Of a stretch of 14,877 nucleotides of DNA, positions 1 through 8,040 are shown in pieces. The position numbers were made by a program, and so were the translations under genes. The notes under the pieces are model-generated. The model was not told where the DNA came from. It did no database searches and was given only the letters and a program-made list of their open reading frames with translations. The DNA comes from a bacterium (GTDB lineage Bacteria; JAMCPX01): assembly GCA_027364825.1 (NCBI GenBank), contig DAHXOM010000378.1, positions 1 through 14,877 on the forward strand, given 5' to 3'. Within the stretch, counting starts at the first letter, position 1; each line of letters begins with the position of its first letter.

Positions 1-1335
1 ATCGGCATCCTGGGCCTGATTCTTGCGGCAGGATGCGCAAAAAACGGAAGTAACGGTGCAACAGGCCCTGCCGGAGCACAGGGTACGCAAGGTGCAACGG
101 GCCTGACCCTTCCCTCGGTAACATGGGTCATGCCCATACCCGGGGCAACGGAGGTTTATATGGACTCGGTAATCAAAGTGGGGTTTTCAAATCCGATGAG
201 TTCGTCAACGATTAATACCTCAACCTTCATGATCTCAACAGGCGGGATCAATGTTACAGGGACCGTATCCTACAACGCAGGCTCACAGACCGCGTTCTTC
301 AGTCCCAACCTGCCGCTCAGTGCATTCGGTTCCTACACGGCAACACTGACAACCGGCATAAAGGACACGGCAGGCAACCCGATCACGAGCTACGCATGGA
401 CATTCGTTGCAGGCGGATCAAGCATGCCGTCAAAGTTGTACGTCGGTGATCCTTCAGCCGTTGCTCTCTACGTGTTCAACAACGCAAATTCTATAAACGG
501 CAATCTTGTGCCGGACAGGAAAATCACGAGCGGAGCGTTCAGCTGGCCATGGCGTATATGGCTTGATAAGGCATCAGACAGGCTCTATGTGACGGACGAC
601 AGTACAGGCCACGTGCTCGTATTCAGCAATGCGAGCACTATAAACGGTGCTGCCCCTGCACCTGTACAGGATATCTCAGGTACACTGTTTACTAATCCGA
701 GCGGTTTCTGGCTTGATTCAGTGAATGACCGGCTGTACATGGCGGATTCGTCATCCAACGCAATCTACGTATTCAACAATATAAGTACACTCAATGGTAC
801 AGTTACTCCGGATAGGATCGTTTGGGGCTCAAACACGACGCTTAATTTCCCTCAGTTCATCTGGCTCGATGAACGGACGGACCGTTTGTATGTTACAAAC
901 TATTCAGCCCATTCAATCCTTGTTTTTAACAATGCAAGTACGATCAATGGAAACATTGCACCGGACAGAACAATTACGGGTTCTACCATTACAGGTCCTG
1001 CGGGTATCTGGCTCGATACTTCATCAGACCGGCTGTATATAGCAGACTCCGGAGCCAATGCACTTCAGGTATTTAACAATGCAAGTACGATCAGCGGCGT
1101 TGTAACAGCGGACAGGCTTATTTATGGCACAAGTACAACATTCATTGCGCCTTACGGCATATGGTTCGATATGGCGACTGATCGCATATACGTGGCAGAC
1201 TTCCAAAACCATGCCGTTGATGTTTTTAACAGTGCAAGCACGATCAATGGTGACATCGCACCATCGCGGATCATCAAAGGGGGAAATACCGGATTCCATT
1301 ACCCCGAATCGGTCTGGCTGGATATGAATCCGTAG
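1..1335 (+). CDS. Surface lipoprotein with collagen-like stretch, Ig-like domain and six-repeat propeller (5' end missing)
   Basis: The frame is open from the first base, so the start codon lies outside the window. The first codons give the end of a hydrophobic signal peptide and a lipobox, Leu-Ala-Ala-Gly-Cys at 22-36, with the lipidated Cys at 34-36. Six Gly-X-Y triplets follow (55-108; GAT, GPA, GAQ, GTQ, GAT, GLT). Next comes about 95 residues resembling a bacterial Ig-like domain of the Big_5/SbsA type (about 130-420, ending in YAWTFV). The rest is six repeats of 49-51 residues, each starting K/R-L/I-Y and closing with a W-L/F-D motif, which suggests a six-bladed NHL/YVTN-like beta-propeller. 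It is probably anchored in the outer or inner membrane and may bind a protein or carbohydrate; no catalytic motif is seen. The stop is followed by a strong terminator. Architecture is well supported; function is unknown. Confidence 0.85.
   Translation: MGILGLILAAGCAKNGSNGATGPAGAQGTQGATGLTLPSVTWVMPIPGATEVYMDSVIKVGFSNPMSSSTINTSTFMISTGGINVTGTVSYNAGSQTAFFSPNLPLSAFGSYTATLTTGIKDTAGNPITSYAWTFVAGGSSMPSKLYVGDPSAVALYVFNNANSINGNLVPDRKITSGAFSWPWRIWLDKASDRLYVTDDSTGHVLVFSNASTINGAAPAPVQDISGTLFTNPSGFWLDSVNDRLYMADSSSNAIYVFNNISTLNGTVTPDRIVWGSNTTLNFPQFIWLDERTDRLYVTNYSAHSILVFNNASTINGNIAPDRTITGSTITGPAGIWLDTSSDRLYIADSGANALQVFNNASTISGVVTADRLIYGTSTTFIAPYGIWFDMATDRIYVADFQNHAVDVFNSASTINGDIAPSRIIKGGNTGFHYPESVWLDMNP
433..1332 (+). 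repeat. Six tandem propeller repeats within the lipoprotein gene
   Basis: Units lie at 433-579, 580-729, 730-882, 883-1029, 1030-1182 and 1183-1332 (49-51 codons each). The shared pattern is R-L-Y-V/I-x-D, then V-F-N-N-A-S-T-I-N-G, then an A/P-D-R step and a closing W-L-D. DNA is also similar between units, most visibly the stretch coding FNNASTING in units 4 and 5, which suggests recent duplication or homogenisation. The repeats are longer than classical NHL repeats of about 40-44 residues. Confidence 0.85.
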
Positions 1336-1369
1336 CAGAGCAGGGCAAGCATAGTTTTGAGTACTCTCC

Positions 1370-1394
1370 GGCGGGGCTTTGCCCCGCCTTTTTT
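1370..1394 (+). terminator. Rho-independent terminator of the propeller lipoprotein gene
   Basis: Perfect 8-bp GC stem GGCGGGGC (1370-1377) and GCCCCGCC (1381-1388) around a TTT loop, followed at once by six T (1389-1394). It lies 35 nt after the stop codon. The other strand has no T tract next to the stem, so it is a good terminator only for the + strand gene; the convergent ATPase gene gets no obvious terminator of its own. Confidence 0.9.
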
Positions 1395-1439
1395 CCCCAT
1401 TCTCTAGCCCGCTATTTTCTCCGTCACGGGGAGAACGAT

Positions 1440-3989
1440 TTACCGGGCTTTGTTTTTCAACTGTGTGTACAGCTTCATGGTCTCGAACCACCCGATACTG
1501 AGCAGGCCTGCAGCAAAACAGATGCCGATGTCAAGCGGCTGGAGTGTCGAGAACCTGAAGAGGGACTGTAGGAACGGTACGTAGATAGTAAGGGCAAGAA
1601 ACACGATCGCACCGGAAACCACGCCCCAGAGTGCCCTGTTCTTAATGCCCAATGTCGACACGATGGTCCTTGACCATGAACGGTTGGTCAGGATGAGCCC
1701 GAGGTTCGCAATGATCAACGTTGTAAACGTAAGCGCCCTTGATTCCGTCTCCGGTTGTCCCAGACGCATCGAAATCATGAAGATGGCGAGGACTATGGCG
1801 AGAACAATGGTCCCCTGCAGGAGGCTGATGCCGAACGTCCGCCTGTTGAACAGCCGCTCTTCAAACCTGCGCGGCCTGCGCTTCATGACATCTTTTTCTT
1901 CGGCCTCTGCCTCGAACACGACAGAGCTTGAAGGGTCTATGATGAGCTCGAGAAACGCTATGTGTACGGGCATCAGGATCAGCGGCCACCCGAACAGCAC
2001 GGGAATAAGGGACATACCTGCGATGGGTACGTGTATGGCGAGGATGTAGGCCATTGCCTTTTTCAGGTTGTCGTATATCCTCCTGCCCATCCTGACGGAT
2101 TTTACAATGGATGAGAAGTCGTCGTCGAGCAGTACGAGGGAAGCGGCTTCCCTGGCCACGTCCGTCCCCCGTGCCCCCATGGCTATACCGATGTGCGCGG
2201 ACTTGAGTGCCGGTGCATCATTGACGCCGTCGCCGGTCATGGCGACAATCTCACCGTTGGCCTTGAGTGCGTTGACGATGCGCAGCTTCTGCTCGGGTAC
2301 TGCCCGTGCAAAGATGTTCACGGTCTTCAGTCTCGCTCTCAGTTCGTCGTCGTGCATACCGTCGAGTTCGGGTCCCGTTATCACCTCATCGGATGCCTTT
2401 AATCCGATCTGCGCGGCAATGCTTTTGGCGGTAAGCGGGTAGTCACCCGTTATCATGATCACCCGAATACCCGCACCGTAGCATTCCTTCAGTGCTTCGG
2501 GCACGGATGGGCGTATGGGATCGGCAAAACCGGTAAGGCCTATGAACTTAAAATCGAAGTCGTGCTGGATCGGCGGCAGGTCATGCAGGCTGAAATATGC
2601 CTTTGCTATGCCGAGGACCCTGAGACCTTCCCCTGCCATGATGCTGACCTTTTGTGCGAGGAGCTCTTTATCTCCGGGACCCAGGTGGCACAGATCCGCT
2701 ATTGCCTCGGGTGCGCCTTTCGCAGCTATCACATAGTCCTTGCCGTCTGCGGACTTCCAGACGCGGGACATGGCAAGCAGTTCCTTCGAAAGGGGGTATT
2801 CGTGCTGCATTTCCCAGTCCGTGTGCAGGTGTTCGGTGTGCGACAGCAGATCGTTCCCGAGGCCCTTCAGTGCGCTTTCCATGGGGTCCCTGGGATCACT
2901 CTGGCTCGAGAGGATCGCGAATTCAAGGAGCTGATGGAAGTTCTCGGGCAACGGCCCTTTATAATCAGGGGCAAGGTCAAAGAATGCGTTATTGGAGTAG
3001 AATTTTGACACGGACATCCTGTTCTGCGTCAGGGTCCCTGTTTTGTCCACACACAGGACGGTTGCGGCGCCGAGGGTCTCTATGGCGGACACCCTGCGGG
3101 TCAGGACATGTTCTTTTGAAATCCTCCATGCGCCCAGTGCGAGGAATATGGTCAGCACAACGGGAAATTCCTCCGGCAGTATGGCCATGGCAAGGGTAAG
3201 TCCCGCGAGAAAGCCGTTGGACCAGTTTGCCCTGGTAATGCCGTAGACCACTATCACAAGGGCAGAGAGTCCGACGGCGAAGATCGTGAAATTGCGCACA
3301 AGCCTGCGCGTCTCACGGTGGAGCAGGGTCTCCTCGGGCTCCAGGACCTGCAGTATCTTTCCTATCTTCCCCAGCTCTGTATTCAGACCCGTCCTGAGGA
3401 CCCTTGCTGTGCCCTGGCCCTGTACCACGAGGGTGCCCGAATATATGAACGGCAGGTCGTCTCCACCGGGCCTGTCCATTTCCTGTACCCCGTCCCATGC
3501 CGATTTCCGCACAGGTATCGATTCTCCGGTAAGGAGTGATTCGTCCACGGTTACATTGTTTGTCTTTAACAGTACCGCATCTGCAGGAACGCGGTCGCCC
3601 TCGGACACGATGACGATGTCACCCGTCACAACCTCCCTGCCCGGGATTCTTATATGCTTCCCGTCCCGTATGACCATGGCCCTGGGGCTGGAGAGGTCCC
3701 TCAGTGCTTCCAACGCCCTCTCGGTTTTTCTTTCCTGGTACAGGGTAATACCGATGACCACAAACACAAAGCTGAGGAGGATCATCGCCTCCCTGATGTC
3801 ACCGAGTGTGAGGTAGAGAGTGCCGCATGCAACCAACAGGAGGAGCATGGGCTCCTTGATGACATCGTAGGCGAGCCGCAGGATGTTCCGGCGCTTTGAG
3901 GTCGGGAGTTCGTTATACCCGTCCTTCCTGAGTATTTGTAAGGCCTCTCCGGATGTGAGGCCTTTCCTGTCGTCCGGTTTTTGATCCAT
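1440..3989 (-). CDS. Cation-translocating P-type ATPase (P2-like, ion unknown)
   Basis: An 849-residue inner-membrane ion pump driven by ATP through an aspartyl-phosphate intermediate. In order: cation-ATPase N-terminal region (about 1-45), M1-M2 (46-83), actuator domain with TGES (154-157), M3-M4 with PEEFP (272-276), phosphorylation motif DKTGT (Asp315), nucleotide-binding KGAPE (Lys424), TGD (514-516), TGDGVNDAP hinge (585-593), then M5-M10 to the C terminus. All catalytic motifs are intact and the length is normal for P2 pumps. The ion site differs from SERCA-type calcium pumps: PEEFP instead of PEGLP in M4, His653-Val-Pro in M5, and LELIIDPSSS in M6 (Glu681, Asp685). Calcium, other divalent cations or protons are all possible. 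The ATG at 3987-3989 has no Shine-Dalgarno sequence. The gene is convergent with the lipoprotein gene and divergent from pyrD. Confidence 0.93.
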   Translation of the reverse strand: MDQKPDDRKGLTSGEALQILRKDGYNELPTSKRRNILRLAYDVIKEPMLLLLVACGTLYLTLGDIREAMILLSFVFVVIGITLYQERKTERALEALRDLSSPRAMVIRDGKHIRIPGREVVTGDIVIVSEGDRVPADAVLLKTNNVTVDESLLTGESIPVRKSAWDGVQEMDRPGGDDLPFIYSGTLVVQGQGTARVLRTGLNTELGKIGKILQVLEPEETLLHRETRRLVRNFTIFAVGLSALVIVVYGITRANWSNGFLAGLTLAMAILPEEFPVVLTIFLALGAWRISKEHVLTRRVSAIETLGAATVLCVDKTGTLTQNRMSVSKFYSNNAFFDLAPDYKGPLPENFHQLLEFAILSSQSDPRDPMESALKGLGNDLLSHTEHLHTDWEMQHEYPLSKELLAMSRVWKSADGKDYVIAAKGAPEAIADLCHLGPGDKELLAQKVSIMAGEGLRVLGIAKAYFSLHDLPPIQHDFDFKFIGLTGFADPIRPSVPEALKECYGAGIRVIMITGDYPLTAKSIAAQIGLKASDEVITGPELDGMHDDELRARLKTVNIFARAVPEQKLRIVNALKANGEIVAMTGDGVNDAPALKSAHIGIAMGARGTDVAREAASLVLLDDDFSSIVKSVRMGRRIYDNLKKAMAYILAIHVPIAGMSLIPVLFGWPLILMPVHIAFLELIIDPSSSVVFEAEAEEKDVMKRRPRRFEERLFNRRTFGISLLQGTIVLAIVLAIFMISMRLGQPETESRALTFTTLIIANLGLILTNRSWSRTIVSTLGIKNRALWGVVSGAIVFLALTIYVPFLQSLFRFSTLQPLDIGICFAAGLLSIGWFETMKLYTQLKNKAR

Positions 3990-4000
3990 GGTACGCCAGA

Positions 4001-4028
4001 CTTATCAGACCAGGTATGGATGCGTCAA
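4001..4028 (-). promoter_or_regulatory. Possible promoter of the P-type ATPase gene
   Basis: On the minus strand TTGACG (4023-4028, 5 of 6 to the -35 consensus), a 16-nt spacer, and GATAAG (4001-4006, 4 of 6). The predicted transcript start is near 3994, giving a leader of only about 5 nt, which fits the lack of a ribosome binding site before the ATG at 3989. Found by eye only. Confidence 0.35.
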
Positions 4029-4119
4029 TAAAAGTCCCGGGAATTGCCCTCAGTTTCTTGTTGCAATTTTCCGGTCAATGATTCAAGATTTCAGACAAGG
4101 ATTCGGAGATGCAGGAATA

Positions 4120-5049
4120 ATGAATAAAAACTCTTTACAGGTCAGGATCGGACGGATGCGCCTTCAGAACCCTATCATCGGTGCTTCCGGCACATTCGGC
4201 TACTGCGTTGAATACAAAAAATTTATCCCGCTGGAAAGCATCGGCGGGTTTGTAACGAAGGGCCTGTCCCTGGAACCCAGGAAAGGCAATCCCGAGCCGA
4301 GGATCAAGGAAACACCTTCGGGACTGATAAACTCTATCGGCCTCGAGAATATAGGGCTGGACGCGTTTCTGAGGGATGTACTGCCTCAATTGAAAAGTAC
4401 CCGCACGAAGATCATCGTCAATATCTTCGGCACTTCTATAGACGAGTACGCGGAGCTTGCCGGGAGGTTGGACAGGATTCAACGGATAGACGGTATCGAG
4501 TTGAACATCTCTTGCCCCAACGTGAAGGCCGGCGGGGCCGAGTTCGGGAAAGACCCGCTGGTTGTACAGGCCATTACGCAAAAGGTAAGGAACAAGACCG
4601 GTAAGACCCTTATTGTCAAGCTGTCGCCCATGGTCACGAGTATCATCGATACCGCGGTTGCTGCCCAGAACGGCGGGGCAGACGCCGTGAGCATTGCGAA
4701 CACCTATCCTGCGATAGCCATTGACACAAAAAACAAACGGCCTTTCCTCGGCGCAAAAACGGGCGGATTGTCGGGGCCTGCGATCAAACCGATAACATTG
4801 AAGCTCGTGTATGATACCTACGGCAGTCTTCATATTCCGATCATAGGGGGCGGGGGCATTTCTACCGCAGAAGATGTCATAGAGTATGCGCTTGCAGGTG
4901 CAGCAGCGGTGCAGATAGGTACAGCAAACTTCATAAACCCGGGTATTACGGCACAGCTTGCAGACGGGCTTCAGGACTATCTCGTACGTGCCCGTGTCAG
5001 GACATTCGCGTCCCTTACCGGTGCGGCAAAAAATATATCAAGAGTATGA
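4120..5049 (+). CDS. pyrD: Dihydroorotate dehydrogenase, class 1B catalytic subunit
   Basis: Oxidises dihydroorotate to orotate, the fourth step of de novo pyrimidine synthesis; cytosolic FMN enzyme. The 309-residue protein starts at the ATG at 4120: MNKNSLQVRIGRM aligns with the usual N terminus, and GGAG (4105-4108) and AGGA (4113-4116) lie upstream. Seen motifs: NPIIGASGTFG (17-27), FVTKGLS with FMN-contacting Lys47, NSIGLEN (71-77), ELNISCPNVKAGG with the class 1 catalytic-base Cys132, VKLSP (Lys167), TGGLSGPAIKP (214-224), and the phosphate loop IIGGGGIS (241-248). The CPNVxxGGxxFG form and the GLSGPAIKP segment match class 1B, which normally pairs with the PyrK flavin/iron-sulfur subunit; no pyrK is next to it here. 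It is divergent from the P-type ATPase gene and followed after 1 nt by a small membrane-protein gene. Confidence 0.93.
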   Translation: MNKNSLQVRIGRMRLQNPIIGASGTFGYCVEYKKFIPLESIGGFVTKGLSLEPRKGNPEPRIKETPSGLINSIGLENIGLDAFLRDVLPQLKSTRTKIIVNIFGTSIDEYAELAGRLDRIQRIDGIELNISCPNVKAGGAEFGKDPLVVQAITQKVRNKTGKTLIVKLSPMVTSIIDTAVAAQNGGADAVSIANTYPAIAIDTKNKRPFLGAKTGGLSGPAIKPITLKLVYDTYGSLHIPIIGGGGISTAEDVIEYALAGAAAVQIGTANFINPGITAQLADGLQDYLVRARVRTFASLTGAAKNISRV

Positions 5050-5050
5050 A

Positions 5051-5359
5051 ATGCATTGGCTGAGTGTCGAAGGCATAGCTGTTATGGGTATCTTACTGCT
5101 CAGTGCGGTTGCCGATATCCTCTTCATTCTTGTTGCATACAGGGTCTTGATGAGGCTCTTCAAAAGTACGCACGCCGGCTTGAAGGTCATTGCTTTTGTT
5201 CTCGCTCTGGCATTGTGCGTCCCCTTCGTTGTAGCGCTTCACCGGTCTACCATATTCTTTTTGGTCCATCATGTTGCATACTTGTGGCTTTTCATCATGA
5301 TCCTGCTGTGTGCAGGTCTGTCATGGGGCATGCATGCATTGGCCGGAAAACCCCGGTAG
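5051..5359 (+). CDS. Small hypothetical membrane protein, three predicted helices
   Basis: A 102-residue protein starting at the ATG at 5051, 1 nt after the pyrD stop, so it is probably translationally coupled to pyrD; only a weak purine run (AAGAG) precedes it. Hydrophobic segments lie at about residues 6-33, 43-63 and 67-97, with basic connecting residues (Arg31, Arg35, Lys38, Lys45) that suggest a cytoplasmic loop between helices 1 and 2. I do not recognise a family. The reading frame stays open upstream to 4958 within pyrD, but that part is pyrD sequence in another frame. The long hydrophobic run and tight spacing support a real gene; the lack of any conserved motif keeps confidence moderate. 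A role with the membrane or electron acceptor for PyrD is only a guess. Confidence 0.6.
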   Translation: MHWLSVEGIAVMGILLLSAVADILFILVAYRVLMRLFKSTHAGLKVIAFVLALALCVPFVVALHRSTIFFLVHHVAYLWLFIMILLCAGLSWGMHALAGKPR

Positions 5360-5407
5360 TGAAGCATTTACACCCCCAATAAATTTATTAAAAGAGCATG
5401 TTCCGCG

Positions 5408-7093
5408 TCAGTACAGCAGTGTAGTACACGTAAGGGGTGTAACACTGGTATAATTACCCTTGATACACATGCAATAGGTCTTTGAGTTGTTGGCGGTTTG
5501 TGAACAATAGCTTTCGAGGGCAGGGGGTGACAACGGATCGCCTGCAAGCACGGCAGAGAGGTCGGGCAGAGGCACCTGCGTGCCCAGGGTGCTGTTGATT
5601 TCCTGGACAAACAGGCTTGCAATGAGGGCATAGCCCGTGTTGGTCGGGTGCGCATTATCAAGGCTGGAAAGCCCGCCAAGGTGCTTCATCTTCACCGGGG
5701 TGGTCCCCACGAGATATTCCGGAAAACCCTGCGCATCAATGGTCATGGATCGCCCTGCAATCGCAACCTTTCCGCTCATCATATCCGCAAGCGGGACAAC
5801 ATGGACATTGGAATATTGCCGGACAACGGATGCGAACTCGCTGTTGAATTGATCCACCTTCTGATCCATGGCCACCAGTGTCTCGCACGCATTGTAAACA
5901 CAGGTGGTATCCGTGGTAACGGTGCCGGCACTGAATGTCAAGGCACAGCTGTCCGTATCAGCGGCTTCATCCAATGCAAAGATACCGCCTGGAATGTCAC
6001 CGAATGTCATAGTGCACGCCGCCAGCTTGCTCAGGGCCGGTTGCTGGGCTGACGGGAGCAGGAGGGCCGCATGCGGGACATCCGCGAGGAACACCTGCGC
6101 GCCTGTTGATGCCAGTGACGAAACGTCCTGCTTAATATAGGTGACAAAGGTGTCATACGAAGTCAAAACCTCGTTTGTGATCAGGTCATTGATATAGAGG
6201 TCCATGCTCATGATGATAGTCGGGTGCAATTCTCCGACCATCTGTATCTCCGCTTTTACGTCCTTTGTTTCAAATAAATTATTATCATAGGGAACAAAGA
6301 GCAGGTTGCTCAGCGCAATGGTAGGGACCGCCATTCTCGTTGTCGATGCAGGGCCGAGCACCTCGTCCTCCACCGTGGCGCCGGGTATGGCGATATTGTA
6401 CGGTACGATATCCGGGTCTTCGAACAGGTCGGGAAAATTTTTTGTCCCGGAAAGATACGCGATTATGTCCGTTGCAGTCCCGGTAAAAGCACCATTCGTG
6501 GTCAATGCATCAAACCCCGGTGCAGGGGGTATGCCGGGCATCCTGAACAGGGGGATGGGAAAGTATGCGCCTGCCTGCCGTGCAACCCATGCTGCCGGAC
6601 CGTTGAGCTGTGCAGCCTCGTTGTAACTGTCGGACTGGAACCCGGCTGTACCGCTTGCACCGAATCCGACAAACGCCCTGAACGCGCTGCTCACCGGAGG
6701 TGTGTACGTATAGGCATTCGCAGCATAGATACAGTTGCCGGAGCCGTCTTCTACAACGAGAGGATAGGTGCCTGCTGTCGGCGTGCCTGCCGTTGTGAAA
6801 CCGACGGACAATCCGTTGCCCGATTGTGAAGTTATGGTGACTCCCCGCGCTTTGTTTCCCAGATAGATTGTCGTCGGTGTAAACGATCCAGGGACACCGT
6901 CGATAACCGCAGCAACCCGCTGGTCCCCGAACTGTGTACCCTGGTCCGGTGATAGTGAGACCAGCCGGGTGCCGGCTACAAAATTTTTACAAATACGGGT
7001 GTATGGGTTTTGTGGAGAGCTGCGGCCGGAACATCCAGATACCGCTATTGCGGCAAGAAACGCGTAAAAGAGTGCAGAAAGTACCTTTTTCAT
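5408..7093 (-). CDS. SGNH/GDSL-like hydrolase lipoprotein with N-terminal TIG-like domain
   Basis: A 561-residue exported lipoprotein: basic start MKKV, hydrophobic core, lipobox Val-Ser-Gly-Cys with Cys21. Residues about 44-132 look like an IPT/TIG Ig-like domain. The rest matches an SGNH hydrolase fold: block I reads VGFGASGTAGFQ (142-153) with presumed nucleophile Ser147, followed by a NIAIPGATVEDE segment (233-244), YIND with presumed oxyanion Asn302, and the C-terminal triad block LDNAHPTNTGYALIA with Asp479 and His482. Block I has GAS where the family has GDS. Besides the lipid Cys there are ten Cys residues, enough for five disulfides, consistent with a periplasmic or surface location. 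Predicted role is an esterase or lipase on the cell envelope; substrate unknown. GGGGGA precedes the ATG by about 7 nt. It is the last of four collinear genes, 59 nt after the MBL gene. Confidence 0.82.
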   Translation of the reverse strand: MKKVLSALFYAFLAAIAVSGCSGRSSPQNPYTRICKNFVAGTRLVSLSPDQGTQFGDQRVAAVIDGVPGSFTPTTIYLGNKARGVTITSQSGNGLSVGFTTAGTPTAGTYPLVVEDGSGNCIYAANAYTYTPPVSSAFRAFVGFGASGTAGFQSDSYNEAAQLNGPAAWVARQAGAYFPIPLFRMPGIPPAPGFDALTTNGAFTGTATDIIAYLSGTKNFPDLFEDPDIVPYNIAIPGATVEDEVLGPASTTRMAVPTIALSNLLFVPYDNNLFETKDVKAEIQMVGELHPTIIMSMDLYINDLITNEVLTSYDTFVTYIKQDVSSLASTGAQVFLADVPHAALLLPSAQQPALSKLAACTMTFGDIPGGIFALDEAADTDSCALTFSAGTVTTDTTCVYNACETLVAMDQKVDQFNSEFASVVRQYSNVHVVPLADMMSGKVAIAGRSMTIDAQGFPEYLVGTTPVKMKHLGGLSSLDNAHPTNTGYALIASLFVQEINSTLGTQVPLPDLSAVLAGDPLSPPALESYCSQTANNSKTYCMCIKGNYTSVTPLTCTTLLY

Positions 7094-7152
7094 GTTTTTT
7101 CCCCCATGCCCGAGATAGAATAAACTTCGGGGAAAAATGCAAGCATTATGGA

Positions 7153-8040
7153 TTACATGCCCCGGAACTTCCTCCAGTATCTGATGAGCCCGGGTGCATT
7201 CATGTATGCCGGGTCCGCGAGCTCGTAGCGTTCAAAAAGCCCTTCATCGGCATTCCTCTGCTGTATCAGGCCTTTGAAGTATGCCTCGAATTCCTTCACA
7301 ATGGCCTCGTCCGGTGTGCCCTGTTTTAACCGGTCGCCGATCCAGCCTGTCCACTGCAGCAGCATCTCTTCGAGCCACTGCAGGTGTTCCTGAACGTCTT
7401 TGTAAATGCCGAAGTGGGTAAGGTACAATGCCGACGGATTTATCTGCCGCATCTTCTTCAGGGACTCCTGCCAGACCTCAATATTGATATCGGGCGGCGG
7501 AGTCGGTGCAAAAATAGGCCCGTCCTTTATACGGATACCGCCGACATCTCCGGTGAACATCATACCGTCGACCAGGTATACGTTGTGGTGGGACGCGTGC
7601 CCGGGTGTGGCAAACGCCTGAATCTTGACACCCCCTATGGTTATGACCTCGCCGTCCGCAGTAGGATGGATGCGGTCCTGGGATATCGGTTTGAGCTGTC
7701 CCCACAACCTGTCCATGTCGTCTTTATAGATCTGCTTTGCGGACGCAAAGAGCCTGGATGGATCCGCCATGTGCCGTGCCCCGTTGGCATGGACATAGAC
7801 GGTCGCACCTGCATCCGCAAAGTGCCAGGCTGCACCGGCATGATCGAGGTGAATGTGGCTGACGAAAACGCCGCGTACGTCCTTCACCGCGTAGCCGGCA
7901 TTCTTTAGCGACGCAGTGATGTTTTTATACGTGGTATCGGGCCCTGTTTCGATCAACACCGGGCCGTCGCCTGTCTCTATCAGAAAGCTTGCAATCGAAT
8001 CGGTTTTAAAAAAGTTAAGGTCCATAACCGTTATCTTCAT
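7153..8040 (-). CDS. MBL-fold metallohydrolase
   Basis: A 295-residue soluble metallo-beta-lactamase-fold hydrolase that should bind two metal ions. Metal-ligand motifs are complete: HIHLDHAG (His62, His64, Asp66, His67), TPGHAS (His148), FTGDVGG (Asp165) and LTHFG (His209). The last 80 residues are rich in predicted helix and charged residues and end in RYWRKFRGM. The fold covers lactonases, glyoxalase II, thioesterases and others, and the sequence does not decide between them. The ATG overlaps the rlmN stop by 4 bp (ATGA, 8037-8040), and a strong GGAGGA (8045-8050) lies inside the end of rlmN, so the two genes are translated as a coupled pair. No signal peptide is seen, so it acts in the cytosol. 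Confidence 0.88.
   Translation of the reverse strand: MKITVMDLNFFKTDSIASFLIETGDGPVLIETGPDTTYKNITASLKNAGYAVKDVRGVFVSHIHLDHAGAAWHFADAGATVYVHANGARHMADPSRLFASAKQIYKDDMDRLWGQLKPISQDRIHPTADGEVITIGGVKIQAFATPGHASHHNVYLVDGMMFTGDVGGIRIKDGPIFAPTPPPDINIEVWQESLKKMRQINPSALYLTHFGIYKDVQEHLQWLEEMLLQWTGWIGDRLKQGTPDEAIVKEFEAYFKGLIQQRNADEGLFERYELADPAYMNAPGLIRYWRKFRGM

Noticed and set aside
1417..1435. TTCTCC/GGAGAA hairpin just after the ATPase stop
   Set aside because: Six-bp stem with no T tract on the minus strand, so it does not qualify as the ATPase terminator.
1024..1491. 155-codon minus-strand reading frame across the lipoprotein end and the terminator
   Set aside because: It is antisense to the repeats, crosses the terminator, and shows no recognisable motif.
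3988..4119. Longer pyrD reading frame starting at the ATG at 3988
   Set aside because: The extra 44 residues have no family match, the ATG overlaps the divergent ATPase start, and the protein from 4120 begins where class 1B enzymes begin.
4135..4833. 232-codon minus-strand reading frame inside pyrD
   Set aside because: Shadow of a strongly conserved gene, with the Pro/Arg-rich composition of an antisense frame and no start signal.
4958..5050. Upstream extension of the small membrane protein into pyrD
   Set aside because: These codons overlap the conserved end of pyrD in another frame; the ATG at 5051 fits coupled translation.
5378..5389. Perfect AATAAATTTATT palindrome between the convergent small membrane protein and SGNH genes
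   Set aside because: AT-only 12-mer with no loop and no T tract that would make a terminator; likely chance in AT-rich spacer.
7106..7130. CCCGA/TCGGG inverted repeat between the MBL and SGNH genes
   Set aside because: Five-bp arms with no T tract in the direction of transcription; too weak to call an attenuator or terminator.
7384..7908. 174-codon plus-strand reading frame inside the MBL gene
   Set aside because: Antisense to a gene with complete metal-binding motifs; no ribosome site or family features.
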